Positions 28,485 through 39,772 are shown, counted from the stretch's first letter. The stretch is 64,000 bases of DNA from JAICMB01 sp963838885 (GCA_963838885.1 CAWITB010000013.1:82779-146778); one strand, 5' to 3'. The notes: a model not told the origin generated them from the sequence alone. Numbers and translations: made by a program.

Positions 28485-31184
28485 TTATTGGATATCCCGG
28501 CCGCGCAGAATGCCGGCGACCGCGGCGATCAACAGCGCGATCATGCCGCTGAGCACGGTCATGATTTCTCCGTACCCGTGCCGTCCATCGCCTTTTGGGA
28601 AGGGCTTCTCGGCGCAGTCCGGCACGTTTTGTTCGCGAGGTCCTTGCGCCACGCTATGGTATTCGACCGCGCCGCCGCTGCGCATGGCCGGCGCGCCGTA
28701 TGGGTGCTCGCTTCGCGCTTCCGCCTCGCGCACGATGTTCGCTTCAAACGCCCACCGCGAGGGGAAGGCCAACGCCAGGGTTTGCTCCGCGCCCGTCTCG
28801 AGCGGCTTGATGCCGCCGCTCAGAAGGATCATGAACAAAAGCGGTATGGGCAGGACCGCGATGGCCGTCTCGGTAGTCGCGGCGAAGGAGGAAATCAGAA
28901 GCCCCAGCGCCGCGCCTGCCTGCGAAGCGAGAAACAGACTCAGCAGCGTAGCCGCGAAGCCGCTCTGCAACCGGCAAACCGGATAGACAATGGCCAGCAG
29001 CGTGACGCATTGCAGCAGGCAGATTAGCGCCAGCATGCCAAGCTTGGCGAATACGTACGACGGCAGCTTCAGGCTGACCATGCGCTCGCGGAGATAAATC
29101 GGCCATTCGCCGACAATATCGCGTGCGGCGTTGTTGCATCCGAACCAGATCGCCGCGATCACAAGCAGGAAATGCACGCCGATCAGACGGCTGCACAACT
29201 TGGCATAGTCGCCTTTGAAATGCTCCAATGTCAGGCTGTGGAACAGCAGACACATCAGCAGCGGAAACAGCGTGGCTTGCAGCGCCATGAAAACCACCTG
29301 CCCGCGGTCGCGCAGGCGCAGAAGGCCATTGCGCCGCAGCAGCGTCCACCACTGGCGGAAGCCGAATTTGCGCACGGTTGGCTGCGCCGCGCTCTGCGCT
29401 TGATTGCCCGGGAGTTGGCCGGCGCGCTGATCGACGAACTCGGTCTTCAGCTTTGACCCGTTGTAACGCTCGACCCATTCGTTCGTTGGCTTGCGCGCCA
29501 AACCGTCTAGCAACGACTCGGGCGAGAGTTTACCCTCGATCCCGCCGAAAAACTGGATCGCATCCGGATAGGCCGGGCCATAATACGCCAGCGCCCCGGA
29601 ATTGTTCGACCCCTTGTCGCGCGCAACCATCACCAGATTGTCGAATTCCTTGAAGATATCGATGCTCGGCTGGTGAATCGTCAGCACCACCGTCTTTCCC
29701 GCATCGGCGAGTTGCCGCAGTACTTTAATTACCTGATAGGCGTCGTACGACGAGAGTCCCGTTGTAGGCTCGTCGAGAAAAAGCACGTTCGGATCGCTTA
29801 ACAGCTCCATCGCGATGTTGAGGCGCTTTCTCTGGCCGCCGCTGATGACCTTCCGTTCGGGCGATCCGATCCGGCGCGCGGCGATATCGTCGATGTTCAG
29901 CTTCGATAAAACGTCGTGTATGCGCGTGCGAATCTCGCCATCCAGCAAGTCGGTGCGCAGTTTCGCCGTGAAATAGAGCGCTTCCTGCACTGTGAGCAGC
30001 GGGTGCATGATGTCGTCCTGCGGAACGTAGCCGAGCTGCAAGCGGTACTGATCGTAGAAGCGGTACAGCTCGGAGCCGTTGAACAGTACCCGCCCATAAG
30101 TAGGGGCGCTGTATCCGTTCAGCGCTTTCATGAGCGTGGTCTTGCCGGCTCCGGCGGGACCCATGACGGCGGCCATTTCCGACGGAAAAATGGTGAGAGA
30201 AACGGGTTCGATCAGGCGCTGTGCGCGGCGGCCGCTGCTGATGTCGACCGTGACCGCCACGGCCTCTATCGTGACGTTGCCGTTATACTCGCGGCGCGCC
30301 ATATTGCCGGCCGCATCGATCAGCGTGAACTGATACGTGCCCAGCCCGATGGTGTTTCCGGGATGCAGCGGAGTCTTGCCCGCAATGCGGACCCCGTTCA
30401 CATAGGTGCCGTTCAGAGATCCCAGATCGCGGACGAAAATGCCGCCGCGTTCGCGGCTGAGCTCGGCATGACGCCAGGAGATCATCGGATAGTCGAGCGG
30501 GTAATCGCACGCCGGATCGCGGCCCAGGACCATGCGGCTGCCCTGAAACAGCATTGCCGGAGCGCTGGCGTTGCCCAGGGCAAGATTGTCCGGCCCGAGC
30601 AGTCGCCTCGCCGGAATCTTGAGGGACCCGAAATAAAGATCGGTTTGCGGAGTAATCTCAACCAACTGTCCCGGCGCAATGCGATTATGCAGCCCGCCCA
30701 CGGCGGTACCATTCGTCGAGCGCAAGTCCTCGACGTACAGGCGTCCCGAGTCTTCGATCACGCGGGCGTGATTCCAGGAGATCATCGGATAATCGAAGAT
30801 CTGGTCGTTGTCCTCGCCGCGTCCGATCGTGATGACGCGCTTGGCGGCAGCAACCTGAATTGTCGCCGCGTGGGACCCCGCGGCCGCGGCCTGCGCCCGT
30901 TCTTGTGGCCAGCGCATCGGAACAGTGCGGCCGAAGGTAACGCTGTCGGTGGTCAAGACCCAGACGGGCTGGTGCGGAGACAGCCGCTGCCCATTGACAT
31001 AGGTGCCGTTCAATGCGCCGAGGTCCTCGATCGCAAAGCCCTGCTCGTACTCGGCGAGCAGGCAATGACGCCCCGCGACGATGGGATTCGGCTCCACGAT
31101 GTCGCACTCCGGCGAGCTCCCGACCACCCACACGCGCCGCGGGCGCAATGGAGATTCCTGGCCCACGATGCAGCAGTCTAGCAC
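28485..31184 (-). CDS. ABC transporter fused to three FHA domains (ABCG-like)
   Basis: 899 residues. Three forkhead-associated phosphothreonine-binding domains come first: about 17-80 (LGALNGTYVNGQRL), 117-190 (ITIGRGEDND, STNGTAVGG) and 217-290 (MVLGRDPACDYPLDYPMIS, GSLNGTYVNGVRI). The nucleotide-binding domain follows, with Walker A GPAGAGKTT (341-349), signature ISGGQRKRLNIAMEL (about 448) and Walker B VLFLDEPTTGLSS. The C-terminal 290 residues hold about six membrane helices of ABC-2/ABCG type. One polypeptide therefore carries both transporter domains plus kinase-readout domains; phosphorylation by a Ser/Thr kinase (one lies at 43175-44677) is a reasonable inference. Divergent from the ntrY-like gene. 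Confidence 0.93.
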   Translation of the reverse strand: MLDCCIVGQESPLRPRRVWVVGSSPECDIVEPNPIVAGRHCLLAEYEQGFAIEDLGALNGTYVNGQRLSPHQPVWVLTTDSVTFGRTVPMRWPQERAQAAAAGSHAATIQVAAAKRVITIGRGEDNDQIFDYPMISWNHARVIEDSGRLYVEDLRSTNGTAVGGLHNRIAPGQLVEITPQTDLYFGSLKIPARRLLGPDNLALGNASAPAMLFQGSRMVLGRDPACDYPLDYPMISWRHAELSRERGGIFVRDLGSLNGTYVNGVRIAGKTPLHPGNTIGLGTYQFTLIDAAGNMARREYNGNVTIEAVAVTVDISSGRRAQRLIEPVSLTIFPSEMAAVMGPAGAGKTTLMKALNGYSAPTYGRVLFNGSELYRFYDQYRLQLGYVPQDDIMHPLLTVQEALYFTAKLRTDLLDGEIRTRIHDVLSKLNIDDIAARRIGSPERKVISGGQRKRLNIAMELLSDPNVLFLDEPTTGLSSYDAYQVIKVLRQLADAGKTVVLTIHQPSIDIFKEFDNLVMVARDKGSNNSGALAYYGPAYPDAIQFFGGIEGKLSPESLLDGLARKPTNEWVERYNGSKLKTEFVDQRAGQLPGNQAQSAAQPTVRKFGFRQWWTLLRRNGLLRLRDRGQVVFMALQATLFPLLMCLLFHSLTLEHFKGDYAKLCSRLIGVHFLLVIAAIWFGCNNAARDIVGEWPIYLRERMVSLKLPSYVFAKLGMLALICLLQCVTLLAIVYPVCRLQSGFAATLLSLFLASQAGAALGLLISSFAATTETAIAVLPIPLLFMILLSGGIKPLETGAEQTLALAFPSRWAFEANIVREAEARSEHPYGAPAMRSGGAVEYHSVAQGPREQNVPDCAEKPFPKGDGRHGYGEIMTVLSGMIALLIAAVAGILRGRDIQ

Positions 31185-31270
31185 AGCAATCGCGAAGCTC
31201 CGTCCCGGATCGCGAAGCGAAGCGCATGTTGTACGATGGCGCTGCCTATAATTCGATAAGAAGCTCTGTA

Positions 31271-33329
31271 ATGCGCAACCGGGTGCTTTTCTATATCGGC
31301 CTCGCCACTCTCGCCATCCTGGTGGCGCTCATCGTGTGGCAAGGCTCCTTTACTTTTGGCCCGCTCGCTCCCGCGACGCTGGAGCAGACATATATCTTCT
31401 GGGCGGTATCGACGTTTGTCTTTATCGTCACGGTGATGCTCGGCTTCATGCTGTTCCGCACCTTCGTGAAGCTGTACATCGACCGCCAGAGCAACCGGGC
31501 GGGATCTCACATCCGCTCGAAATTGGTCGCGGGAGCGTTGGCGCTCACCTTTCTGCCCGTGTTTTTCCTGGTTCTATTCAGCGTTTCCGTTCTCAATTAC
31601 AACCTCAGCAAATGGTTCAGCGCTCCGGCCGAGAACATTCGCGGCGACCTGGTGGATGTAGGCAACGCGCTCGACCGCGAAACCGTGAACCGCCTCACCG
31701 CCCAAGGCCACTGGCTCGCCGCGGTGCTGAACTCCGGAGACACGTTGACGGCCGCGCAGTTCTGCGACGATCAGAAAATCGCTTACGCCGCGTTGCGGGA
31801 AACCGATGGCAACCTCCGCGCCATCTGCGGCGCGGACTCCAAAACGCGGACTCCAAACAATGGATCCATGTCGCCGTCGTGGTTCCCGGCGGAACGTTGC
31901 TCATAGCCGGCGCCTTGCCACTGGATTTGGCGGCGAAGCGGCGCAATATCGAGCGCTCCGTGCGCGACTACAATCGCATCGCGGCGGATCGCAACAATTT
32001 CCGCAAACTTTATCTGGAGCTGTTGCTGCTCATCACGCTCTTTGTCTTGTTTTTCGCGACTTGGCTGGCGCGCTATCTCGCCGGACAGATCAGCGTCCCG
32101 ATCACGGCGCTGCTCACCGCGGCGGGGCAGATTCGCAAGGGCAATCTCGGATATCGTCTGCGCATCGCCGCCATCGACGAGTTGAAGACGCTCGTGACTG
32201 CGTTCAATGAAATGGCGGAGGCGCTCGAAACGAATGACCGGGAGCTGAACGAGAGGCGGCGATTCACCGAGGCGATTCTCGAGAGCATTCCCACCGGCGT
32301 CATTTCGCTCGCGGCGGACGGCCGCGTTCTTCTAGTCAACCGCGCGCTGAAGGGGATTTTCACGGAAGAACAGGTGAACCGCGCGGTACGCCTCGACGAG
32401 CTCTTTTCGCGCGACGAGATGGCCGAGATCCGCTATCTGATGAATCGCGCCCGCCGCACCGGCGTTGCGGGAACGCAGATCGAATATAAGCTCGAACGGC
32501 GTGTCCTGCACCTGGCGCTCACGGTCGCCGCGCTCGATGAAAAGCGCAATTCCGGATTTGTGCTCGTTGTGGAGGACACCAGCGAGCTGCTTCGAGCGCA
32601 GAAGGCGGCGGCCTGGCACGAAGTGGCGCGGCGCGTCGCGCACGAGATCAAAAATCCCCTCACGCCCATCGCATTGTGCGCCGACCGCATCGGCCGCCAG
32701 CTCGACCGCAATCCGCCCTCGCCCGATGCCGCGCGCATCTTGAAGGAATGCTCCACCACGATCGCCCGCGAGGTGGAATCGGTGAAGACGCTCGTCGACG
32801 AGTTCGCGCAATTCGCAAGATTTCCCGCCGCGCGTCCCATCGCCTGCAGCCTCAACGAAGTCGTGGAGAGCGCTCTGCTCGTCTTTGATGGACGTCTGCG
32901 CGGCATCGAGATCGAAAAGAAGCTTGCGCCCGCGCTTCCGGCCGTGCGCGTGGATCCCGAGCAATTGCGCCGGGCGGTGGTGAACCTGGTCGATAATGCC
33001 GCCGAGGCGATGCTGGATTCGACCGAAAAACGCCTCTGCATCGCGACGCGGCTGACGAACGCCGAATCGATCGAGCTCGTCATCGCCGACAGCGGTTGCG
33101 GCATTTCGCGCGAGGACAAGGAGAAGCTGTTCCTGCCCTATTTCTCCACCAAGGGCCGTGGCACCGGCCTGGGACTCGCGATCGTCAACCGCATTCTTTC
33201 CGATCATGACGCCGCGATTCGCGTCGAAGACAACACTCCCGCCGGTGCGCGCTTCATCGTCGACATTCCGGTGCCCGCCGACGCCTCGCTCGAGCCGCAT
33301 CCCGGGCAAGCTCTGGTAACGGAGCGTGC

Positions 33330-33333
<4 letters not shown>
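31271..33333 (+). pseudogene. NtrY-type membrane sensor histidine kinase, broken by a 14-bp duplication
   Basis: Starts at ATG 31271. Two membrane helices near the N-terminus, a third at about 90-115, then a periplasmic segment, give the NtrY layout. At 31831-31858 a tandem duplication shifts the frame; the other frame then carries a membrane helix (LYLELLLLITLFVLFFATWL), HAMP (ISVPITALLTAAGQIRKGNL), PAS, the phospho-acceptor helix (ARRVAHEIKNPLTPIALCAD), and HATPase_c motifs (VNLVDNAAEAM, DSGCGIS, GRGTGLGLAIVNRIL). Removing 14 bp would restore about 680 residues. It overlaps the response regulator (ATGA). As sequenced it makes only a truncated sensor, unless translation restarts internally. 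Confidence 0.88.
31831..31857. repeat. 14-bp tandem duplication
   Basis: CGCGGACTCCAAA occurs at 31831-31843 and again at 31845-31857, period 14. Deleting one period fuses the two frames of the kinase as GADSKQWIHVAVVVPGG, so this repeat is the frameshift mutation. Confidence 0.85.
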
Positions 33334-34694
<1,361 letters not shown>

Positions 34695-34720
34695 GCGCTA
34701 GAATCCCGTTCACAAAAATG

Positions 34721-34750
34721 TTGAGAATTTTGTCTATATAGCTCAATAAT
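34721..34750 (+). promoter_or_regulatory. Candidate sigma-70-like promoter in intergenic region
   Basis: TTGAGA at 34721-34726, 18 bp spacer, AATAAT at 34745-34750, in an AT-rich patch that stands out from the GC-rich surroundings. No protein-coding gene follows on the plus strand before 36691, so it would drive an untranslated RNA. Pattern-based only. Confidence 0.3.
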
Positions 34751-35256
34751 TTATCGGCTTTCGCCCGCGCCGCCGTTGTGCCGCTCGTTGTACTATTTGT
34801 TCGTGAGCCGGACTATTCACCCGGCTAAACCCCTGTCCAGGGGCGAAGGCTTCTGGGCGACGGTGAGGGTAAAATAGGTTGGCCAACCGAATTCACCTAC
34901 TGCGAAACCGGCCCGCGTGCCCCAGGGGCGTAGGATGATGGCTCTCTTATCCAGCGGATAAGACGCCAGCGTTCCACGCTTCTGGGCGGCGGAGAACCGG
35001 TGGAGGACCTCCCGGCGGCAACGTTGTAAAACGAAGCCGCTGACAACGAAGCTTGGAAAGATATTGCCGGCGGGTAGCCGGTAATCGTTCCTCCAATGCG
35101 GAAAATAGGGCGCCTCGGCCGGTCCGGGAAAAAATCCCCGAATCGGCCGGGGTCATGCTGTTCTCAAACTTTTCTGAAAATGCGCGGCGCCGGAGTGTGC
35201 CCATTCGTGCGGCGCCTCGCGCCCGTCCACGCAACGCCATACCTCAACGCGCGGCG
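34751..35256 (+). other. Gene-free stretch with hairpins, possible structured RNA
   Basis: No coding frame here. The section 34800-34850 has two adjacent stem-loops: AGCCGG (34806-34811) with CCGGCT (34821-34826), and CCCCT (34830-34834) with AGGGG (34839-34843). A further GCCCCAGGGGC lies near 34918-34929. I compared it by eye with RNase P, tmRNA, SRP and the common riboswitches and found no match. An RNA of about 150-250 nt is possible, but unproven. Confidence 0.25.
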
Positions 35257-36522
35257 TCAAGGGCGCACTAATTCGGTCACGGTCCACTTACGGCCATCGA
35301 GGATCGCATGGGGAGGCGGCGGCAGCACCACCACGCCGGAGTCCGTGACGCTGTAACCTTTGGCCCGATCCTGCTCCAGGTCGAAGCCGATGACGATGTT
35401 CTCCGGGATAATCACGTTGGCCGGCACGATGGTCCGCGTCAACCGGCTGTAACGTCCAACCTCGGAGTTCGCCAACAGAATGCAGCTATCGATCTCGCAG
35501 TAGCTGTTGATGCGCACGCCGGGAGAAAGCACGCTGCGGGTGACCCGTCCGCCGGAGATAATGCATCCGGCCGAAACAATGGAGTCCATGGCGACCCCCA
35601 TGCGGCGGCCCTCCATGGCGAAGACGAATTTCGCCGGCGGCTGCTGTTGAAGGCGCGTACGGACGGGCCAGTTCTTGTCGTAGAGGTTGAACTCGGGCGT
35701 GACCGCGACCAGGTCCATGTTCGCCTCGTAGTAAGCGTCCAGCGTCCCCACGTCGCGCCAATAGCGCACCGTTTTCTTATTCAGATCGCGGAAATCGTAA
35801 GCCACCACGGTCGCGCGCGCGATCCATTTCGGCAGGATGTCCTTGGCGAAATCGTGCGATGAGTTCTGATCTTCGGCGTCTTCCATGAGGGCCTCGATCA
35901 GCTTGCCGGTGTTGAACACGTAAATACCCATGGATGCGCTCACCATGTCGCGGTTGAACACCGAGCGCGCCGGGCGCCCGTGCTGCGGCTTCTCCTCAAA
36001 ACCAACCACGCGGTAGCTGGCGTCCAATTGAACGATGCCGAAGCGGCTGGCCTCTTCGGGCGGAATCTGGATCGTCGCAATGGTGATGTCGGCGCTCTTG
36101 TGCTCGTGCCAGTCCACCATTTCGTGGTAATCCATTTTGTAAATATGGTCGGCGGAGAGAATCAGAGTGTGGGTCGGATTTTCGCCGGCGATGCTCTCAA
36201 TATTTTGATAAACGGCATCGGCCGTGCCGAGATACCAATCTTCGTGCATCCTTTTCATCGGCGGGATCACCTCGATAAATTCGTTGAGCTCGCCGCTAAA
36301 AATCGTCCAGCCTTCGCGAATATGGCGCGTCAATTCCAGAGCCTTATACTGCGTGAAGATAAAGATCCGGCGTATATCGGAGTTAATGCAGTTGGAGAGG
36401 GTGAAGTCGATAAGCCGGTAAGTCCCGCCGAAAGGGACGGCAGGTTTGGCCGTGTTGGCGGTGAGGGGAGCAAGGCGCTCGCCCGCGCCGCCCGCCAGCA
36501 AGATCGCAAGAACATTTTGCAT
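35257..36522 (-). CDS. glgC: Glucose-1-phosphate adenylyltransferase
   Basis: Makes ADP-glucose from ATP and glucose 1-phosphate for glycogen synthesis. The ATG at 36522 gives 421 residues, the usual length; an upstream in-frame start would add 26 unlikely residues. The nucleotide-binding start is ILLAGGAGERLAPLT, followed by KPAVPFGGTYRLIDFTLSN and IFTQYKALELTRHI. The substrate region is GTADAVYQN and GFEEKPQHG. The C-terminal third is a left-handed beta-helix with hexapeptide character. Stands alone on its strand; no other glycogen gene is adjacent, though a GH13 enzyme lies at 52188. Confidence 0.96.
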   Translation of the reverse strand: MQNVLAILLAGGAGERLAPLTANTAKPAVPFGGTYRLIDFTLSNCINSDIRRIFIFTQYKALELTRHIREGWTIFSGELNEFIEVIPPMKRMHEDWYLGTADAVYQNIESIAGENPTHTLILSADHIYKMDYHEMVDWHEHKSADITIATIQIPPEEASRFGIVQLDASYRVVGFEEKPQHGRPARSVFNRDMVSASMGIYVFNTGKLIEALMEDAEDQNSSHDFAKDILPKWIARATVVAYDFRDLNKKTVRYWRDVGTLDAYYEANMDLVAVTPEFNLYDKNWPVRTRLQQQPPAKFVFAMEGRRMGVAMDSIVSAGCIISGGRVTRSVLSPGVRINSYCEIDSCILLANSEVGRYSRLTRTIVPANVIIPENIVIGFDLEQDRAKGYSVTDSGVVVLPPPPHAILDGRKWTVTELVRP

Positions 36523-36690
36523 GAGATGGGGATCGGCGAACTGGCCCGGTTGGAACCGCGGCCCGCTCATACTATGATGGTAGGAGCTTGGCGGCCCCAC
36601 CGTATAGGCGATTCGCCTCTATAAATTGTTTCCCGGGATTTGCGCCAGGCTGCTTACGAAGGAAGAAATAGACGCGAGGGGGGTGAATTT

Positions 36691-36888
36691 TTGGCCGATG
36701 TGACGGTGCAAGACGGCGAGACGTTGGAAAGCGCCCTGCGCCGCTTCAAACGGAAAGTGCAGCAGGAAGACATCATCAAGGAAATTAAGAGGCACTCCTT
36801 CTATTTGAAGCCGGGTGAAAAGAAACGCACGAAAGAAGCGCTCGCCCGCAAGCGCAACCGCAAGAAACGCAGCAAAGATATCGAATAG
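36691..36888 (+). CDS. rpsU: Small-subunit ribosomal protein S21
   Basis: 65 residues: ADVTVQDGETLESALRRF, KRKVQQEDIIKEIKRHSF, a lysine/arginine-rich tail (EALARKRNRKKRSKDIE). S21 binds the 30S platform and helps initiation. The TTG at 36691 matches the family N-terminus and has a purine-rich stretch (GAGGGGGG) before it; longer in-frame starts upstream do not resemble S21. A strong hairpin lies downstream at 36912. Confidence 0.93.
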   Translation: MADVTVQDGETLESALRRFKRKVQQEDIIKEIKRHSFYLKPGEKKRTKEALARKRNRKKRSKDIE

Positions 36889-36911
36889 CCCCTATTCGGC
36901 TTCTTCCCGAT

Positions 36912-36935
36912 GGGACGGCTCCCGTGAGCTGTCCC
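36912..36935. terminator. Hairpin between convergent genes, probable bidirectional terminator
   Basis: GGGACGGCTC (36912-36921) pairs with GAGCTGTCCC (36926-36935), one G-T pair, loop CCGT. It sits between rpsU and the convergent gene ending at 36948. There is no long T run, so termination may need Rho or be weak. Confidence 0.55.
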
Positions 36936-36947
36936 ACGCCACCCTTC

Positions 36948-37985
36948 CTACCTCCCGCGGCGATTCAGTTCCGCATCGACCTGCTTAAAACCCGCGGGCA
37001 CTTCAAACTTCGATTGATCCACCGGCGCGCTCGAGAAGCCGCTCAAATCGGTGGTCATCTCCATCAGCGTGCCACTCCCGTTTTGAGACGCATCCGGCTG
37101 CGATGCGGTCTGTTGCTGGTCCTGGTCCGTGTTCTTTTTCTTGCGGCCGAATCCTCCCAAGCCGAGTCTGCCGAGCGCGGAGCCGGTCGCGGTGTCGCTC
37201 GCCGACGGCCGCGGCGCTTGCTGCTGTCCGCCGCTCGAAGAGTTCGTCGAAGCGCCGCCGTCCCCTCCCGAGCCGCCCATCTTGGTGACCATTTCAACCG
37301 GCATGCCGCCCACCTTGGCCATTTCCTTGTAGAGGTCCGCCATGCCTTTCGCCATCTCGGGTTTCTGCGCAAACAAGGCAGAGAAGTTCTCGCCGGGCAT
37401 CATGCCCAGTTTTTCGGCCATCCGTTTCTGTAACCTGCGCACCTCCTCCGATCCCGGTACGCGCGCGATCCACATGTCGGAAACGATGTCCATGGATCCG
37501 GTCTGTCCCGTTTTTGCGTCTGTCCCTTCCATGGTCAGCGTGATAATCACTTCCTTCGCCGGCATCCCGGCCACTGGTTTGCTCTGTCCCGTGTCGTTCA
37601 CCGCGGCCTTGAATTGCACGTTGGCGGCGTCGCCGGGTTTTCCTTGCTGCGCCCGCTGCGCCATGTCTTCCATGGCCTGCTTCATCTGAGCGAACGTCAT
37701 GACCGAATATGTTTTCTTGTCGAAGTTAATCTCGGTAATGGTCTCCTTGTCTACGTCTGTAATCTGAGCCGTATGCCGGCTAATATGCGCCATGCGATTG
37801 CCGCTGACCAGGATGGAAGCGACTATCGGTTCACGCGCCTGTTTAGAAAACGCGCCGGCCATGCGCATCATTCCCATCATGGCCCCGCCGGTAATTTTCG
37901 ATGTTTGCTCATAACTGAAATCGGCCAGCATCGTCCCCGCGGCGAAGCAAGCCAAAGCTGCACTCAAGGCAACACTCTTAATCAT
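36948..37985 (-). CDS. Exported hypothetical protein with Met-rich region
   Basis: 345 residues from the ATG at 37985, giving a signal peptide (VALSAALACFAAGTMLA). The mature part starts beta-rich (DFSYEQTSKITGGAMMGMM, RHTAQITDVDKETITEINFD), loosely like DUF4412-type proteins. A Gly/Ser/Gln-rich low-complexity linker runs over about 245-315, then a short C-terminal segment. Fifteen or more methionines lie in residues 40-230. Function unknown. Confidence 0.74.
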   Translation of the reverse strand: MIKSVALSAALACFAAGTMLADFSYEQTSKITGGAMMGMMRMAGAFSKQAREPIVASILVSGNRMAHISRHTAQITDVDKETITEINFDKKTYSVMTFAQMKQAMEDMAQRAQQGKPGDAANVQFKAAVNDTGQSKPVAGMPAKEVIITLTMEGTDAKTGQTGSMDIVSDMWIARVPGSEEVRRLQKRMAEKLGMMPGENFSALFAQKPEMAKGMADLYKEMAKVGGMPVEMVTKMGGSGGDGGASTNSSSGGQQQAPRPSASDTATGSALGRLGLGGFGRKKKNTDQDQQQTASQPDASQNGSGTLMEMTTDLSGFSSAPVDQSKFEVPAGFKQVDAELNRRGR

Positions 37986-38139
37986 GGTCCATCGTACAAC
38001 GGCCGGCATGGCGGCCTGACATCCTCATTGCGCCCAAACCACCGGGATTAGTCATGCAGTCGCGTTGGATATAGGGGCCGTCGATCGGCGCGACGCGCGA
38101 TCGCCATTGCGGGCAGAGAAAGAAAACTCCGCCGCGGCA

Positions 38140-38811
38140 TTATTCGAGCTTCAGCGTGGCGGCGTCGCCGTGGTTGTCGTCGTAGAGCAGTTCGAGCGAG
38201 TGAATCCGCTTAAGCTTGCCTTTGTAGGCAAAATACAAACAGCCTTTACGCGGCATGCGGGTCTCGCCTTCGGGCAGGGCAGCGCGCGTTATCAGTTGTT
38301 CGAGCGACCAATGCTCCTTCGGCGCGCCCACCGATTCCACATCGTCAGGCGGCTCCTGCCTGGGCATTCGCGGAGCGCTAACAGTGGGATCGCCGGGGAA
38401 ACGCGCCACGGCTGGGGGAGCCCCAAGCGTCACGTTGCCATCACCGGCGCCCGCCGAGGCGGTGGTGATGGCGCGCTGTTCCCAATCCGGATAACGCACG
38501 GAGGAAGCAACGAAGCCGGCCGATTCGGGCATAACGGGTACTTTGCTTCCATTGACGCGAAGAGCGAAGTTTCCGGTTGCAATATCGACGGGCTGTTTTC
38601 CTGGGTAGATGGCGACCTCGATCACAAGATAATCGCGGGCGAAAATAGTTCCACTCTCGGCGGGGATGCTGTGAAACATGTTTTCGGCGCCGATCTCGAA
38701 GTGCGGCCAGGAGGCGTGTGCCGGATATTCAGAGGCTTTGCGGGAAACCTCATATTGTGCGAAAAGGACGGGTACGGCGATGGCGCAGACTGCGAAAACG
38801 CGGAGGGCCAT
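38140..38811 (-). CDS. Exported hypothetical protein
   Basis: 223 residues with a signal peptide (about 1-18, FAVCAIAVPVLFA). The visible fold is beta-rich (TIFARDYLVIEVAIYPGK, NFALRVNGSKVPV), with a Pro-rich linker near 135-155 and a C-terminal segment ending ELLYDDNHGDAATLKLE. I do not recognise the family. It lies 34 bp downstream of the lipoprotein gene on the same strand. Confidence 0.7.
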   Translation of the reverse strand: MALRVFAVCAIAVPVLFAQYEVSRKASEYPAHASWPHFEIGAENMFHSIPAESGTIFARDYLVIEVAIYPGKQPVDIATGNFALRVNGSKVPVMPESAGFVASSVRYPDWEQRAITTASAGAGDGNVTLGAPPAVARFPGDPTVSAPRMPRQEPPDDVESVGAPKEHWSLEQLITRAALPEGETRMPRKGCLYFAYKGKLKRIHSLELLYDDNHGDAATLKLE

Positions 38812-38845
38812 GCGTCGATTATGACGCGTCCGCGGCTCGGTCGCG

Positions 38846-39772
38846 TTACCGCGACTTGGATGGCTTCAGCCACAGCGATAGAAATTTATCGACCAGGTCC
38901 GGCGGAATACGGGCCGTCACGAGAACTTGAGTCTGGTTTTGGTCTACTTTGATGAGGTCGTAGAGCTTGAGAAGCTCGGGGCGGTTGTCGGGCGTGCTAA
39001 GGCGTCCCAGACCCACGATCCCCTTCAGGGCATCGTGCAGATGTCTGGCGTCGTTCGCGGTGTTGCAGAGAGCCTCCGCGTTCAGGTCGAACCCGTTGCG
39101 GACGTCGACGCCAAGTGTAGCGCTGTCCATCCCTTTGAATGCGCGCATAATGCCGCCGAGATTACTGTTCGCGGGAATAGTGAAGTTTAGTCCTTGCACT
39201 CCGCCGATAAACGCGGCCCAGAGTTGGCTGCCTCCCGGAATCGAGCGTATACGGGCGGCCAGCGCCGGCGGCATGCCTTGACGGCCGCGCGTGTCGACGA
39301 TGGATTTTAGAATCGACGTCGATCCCGCCGCGGCCGTCCGCGATGAAAGAAATGCGACGGCGTTGCGTTCATCGCCGAACAGCTTCACGCCTTGATAATC
39401 GATTACGCTCGCGCCTTGCTTTTTGAGGCGGCGCTCGAGGTCGGCCGGCGTAAAATTTCCGCGCGCCAAAAGCGCGCCGCCCTTGCCGTTCGATACGGAC
39501 AGGATTGCAGACAGGTCCTTACGGGGGTCGACGCCGGTTTGCCGCGCGAACTCGTCGAGACGGGGCAGATCGAGAAGTGCGGAGTTTTTCTGGTATGTGC
39601 CCGTCCGCCGTATGGCCTCCAGATCCGCGCCCAGAATGAACACGGTATCGGATGGAACAAGGCTTTCGAGCGCAGGATCGATGTGAATGGCGCCGGTGTT
39701 GGGCTGCTCCCTCCGGCATGCGGCGAAAGTGAACGCGAGCGCGAGAGCGGCGGCGAACGCGGCGCCGCGCAC
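38846..39772 (-). CDS. Hypothetical lipoprotein
   Basis: 308 residues from a GTG that directly follows the permease stop. Signal peptide with lipobox FTFAAC (Cys at about 19). The mature part (LVPSDTVFILGADLEAIRRT, GALLARGNFTPADLERRLKK, LGVDVRNGFDLNAEALCNTA) resembles DUF3352-type lipoproteins that assess steps of a repeated alpha-beta fold. Function unknown. Co-directional and contiguous with the ABC-2 exporter genes, so probably co-transcribed. Confidence 0.75.
   Translation of the reverse strand: MRGAAFAAALALAFTFAACRREQPNTGAIHIDPALESLVPSDTVFILGADLEAIRRTGTYQKNSALLDLPRLDEFARQTGVDPRKDLSAILSVSNGKGGALLARGNFTPADLERRLKKQGASVIDYQGVKLFGDERNAVAFLSSRTAAAGSTSILKSIVDTRGRQGMPPALAARIRSIPGGSQLWAAFIGGVQGLNFTIPANSNLGGIMRAFKGMDSATLGVDVRNGFDLNAEALCNTANDARHLHDALKGIVGLGRLSTPDNRPELLKLYDLIKVDQNQTQVLVTARIPPDLVDKFLSLWLKPSKSR

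Noticed and set aside
29916..31181. 421-codon plus-strand open frame
   Set aside because: Antisense to the FHA-ABC gene, which has complete motifs for all domains.
34800..34930. Possible known riboswitch, RNase P or 6S RNA
   Set aside because: Checked by eye for the conserved cores of cobalamin, TPP, SAM and c-di-GMP riboswitches, RNase P, SRP and tmRNA; none is present, so I only report hairpins.
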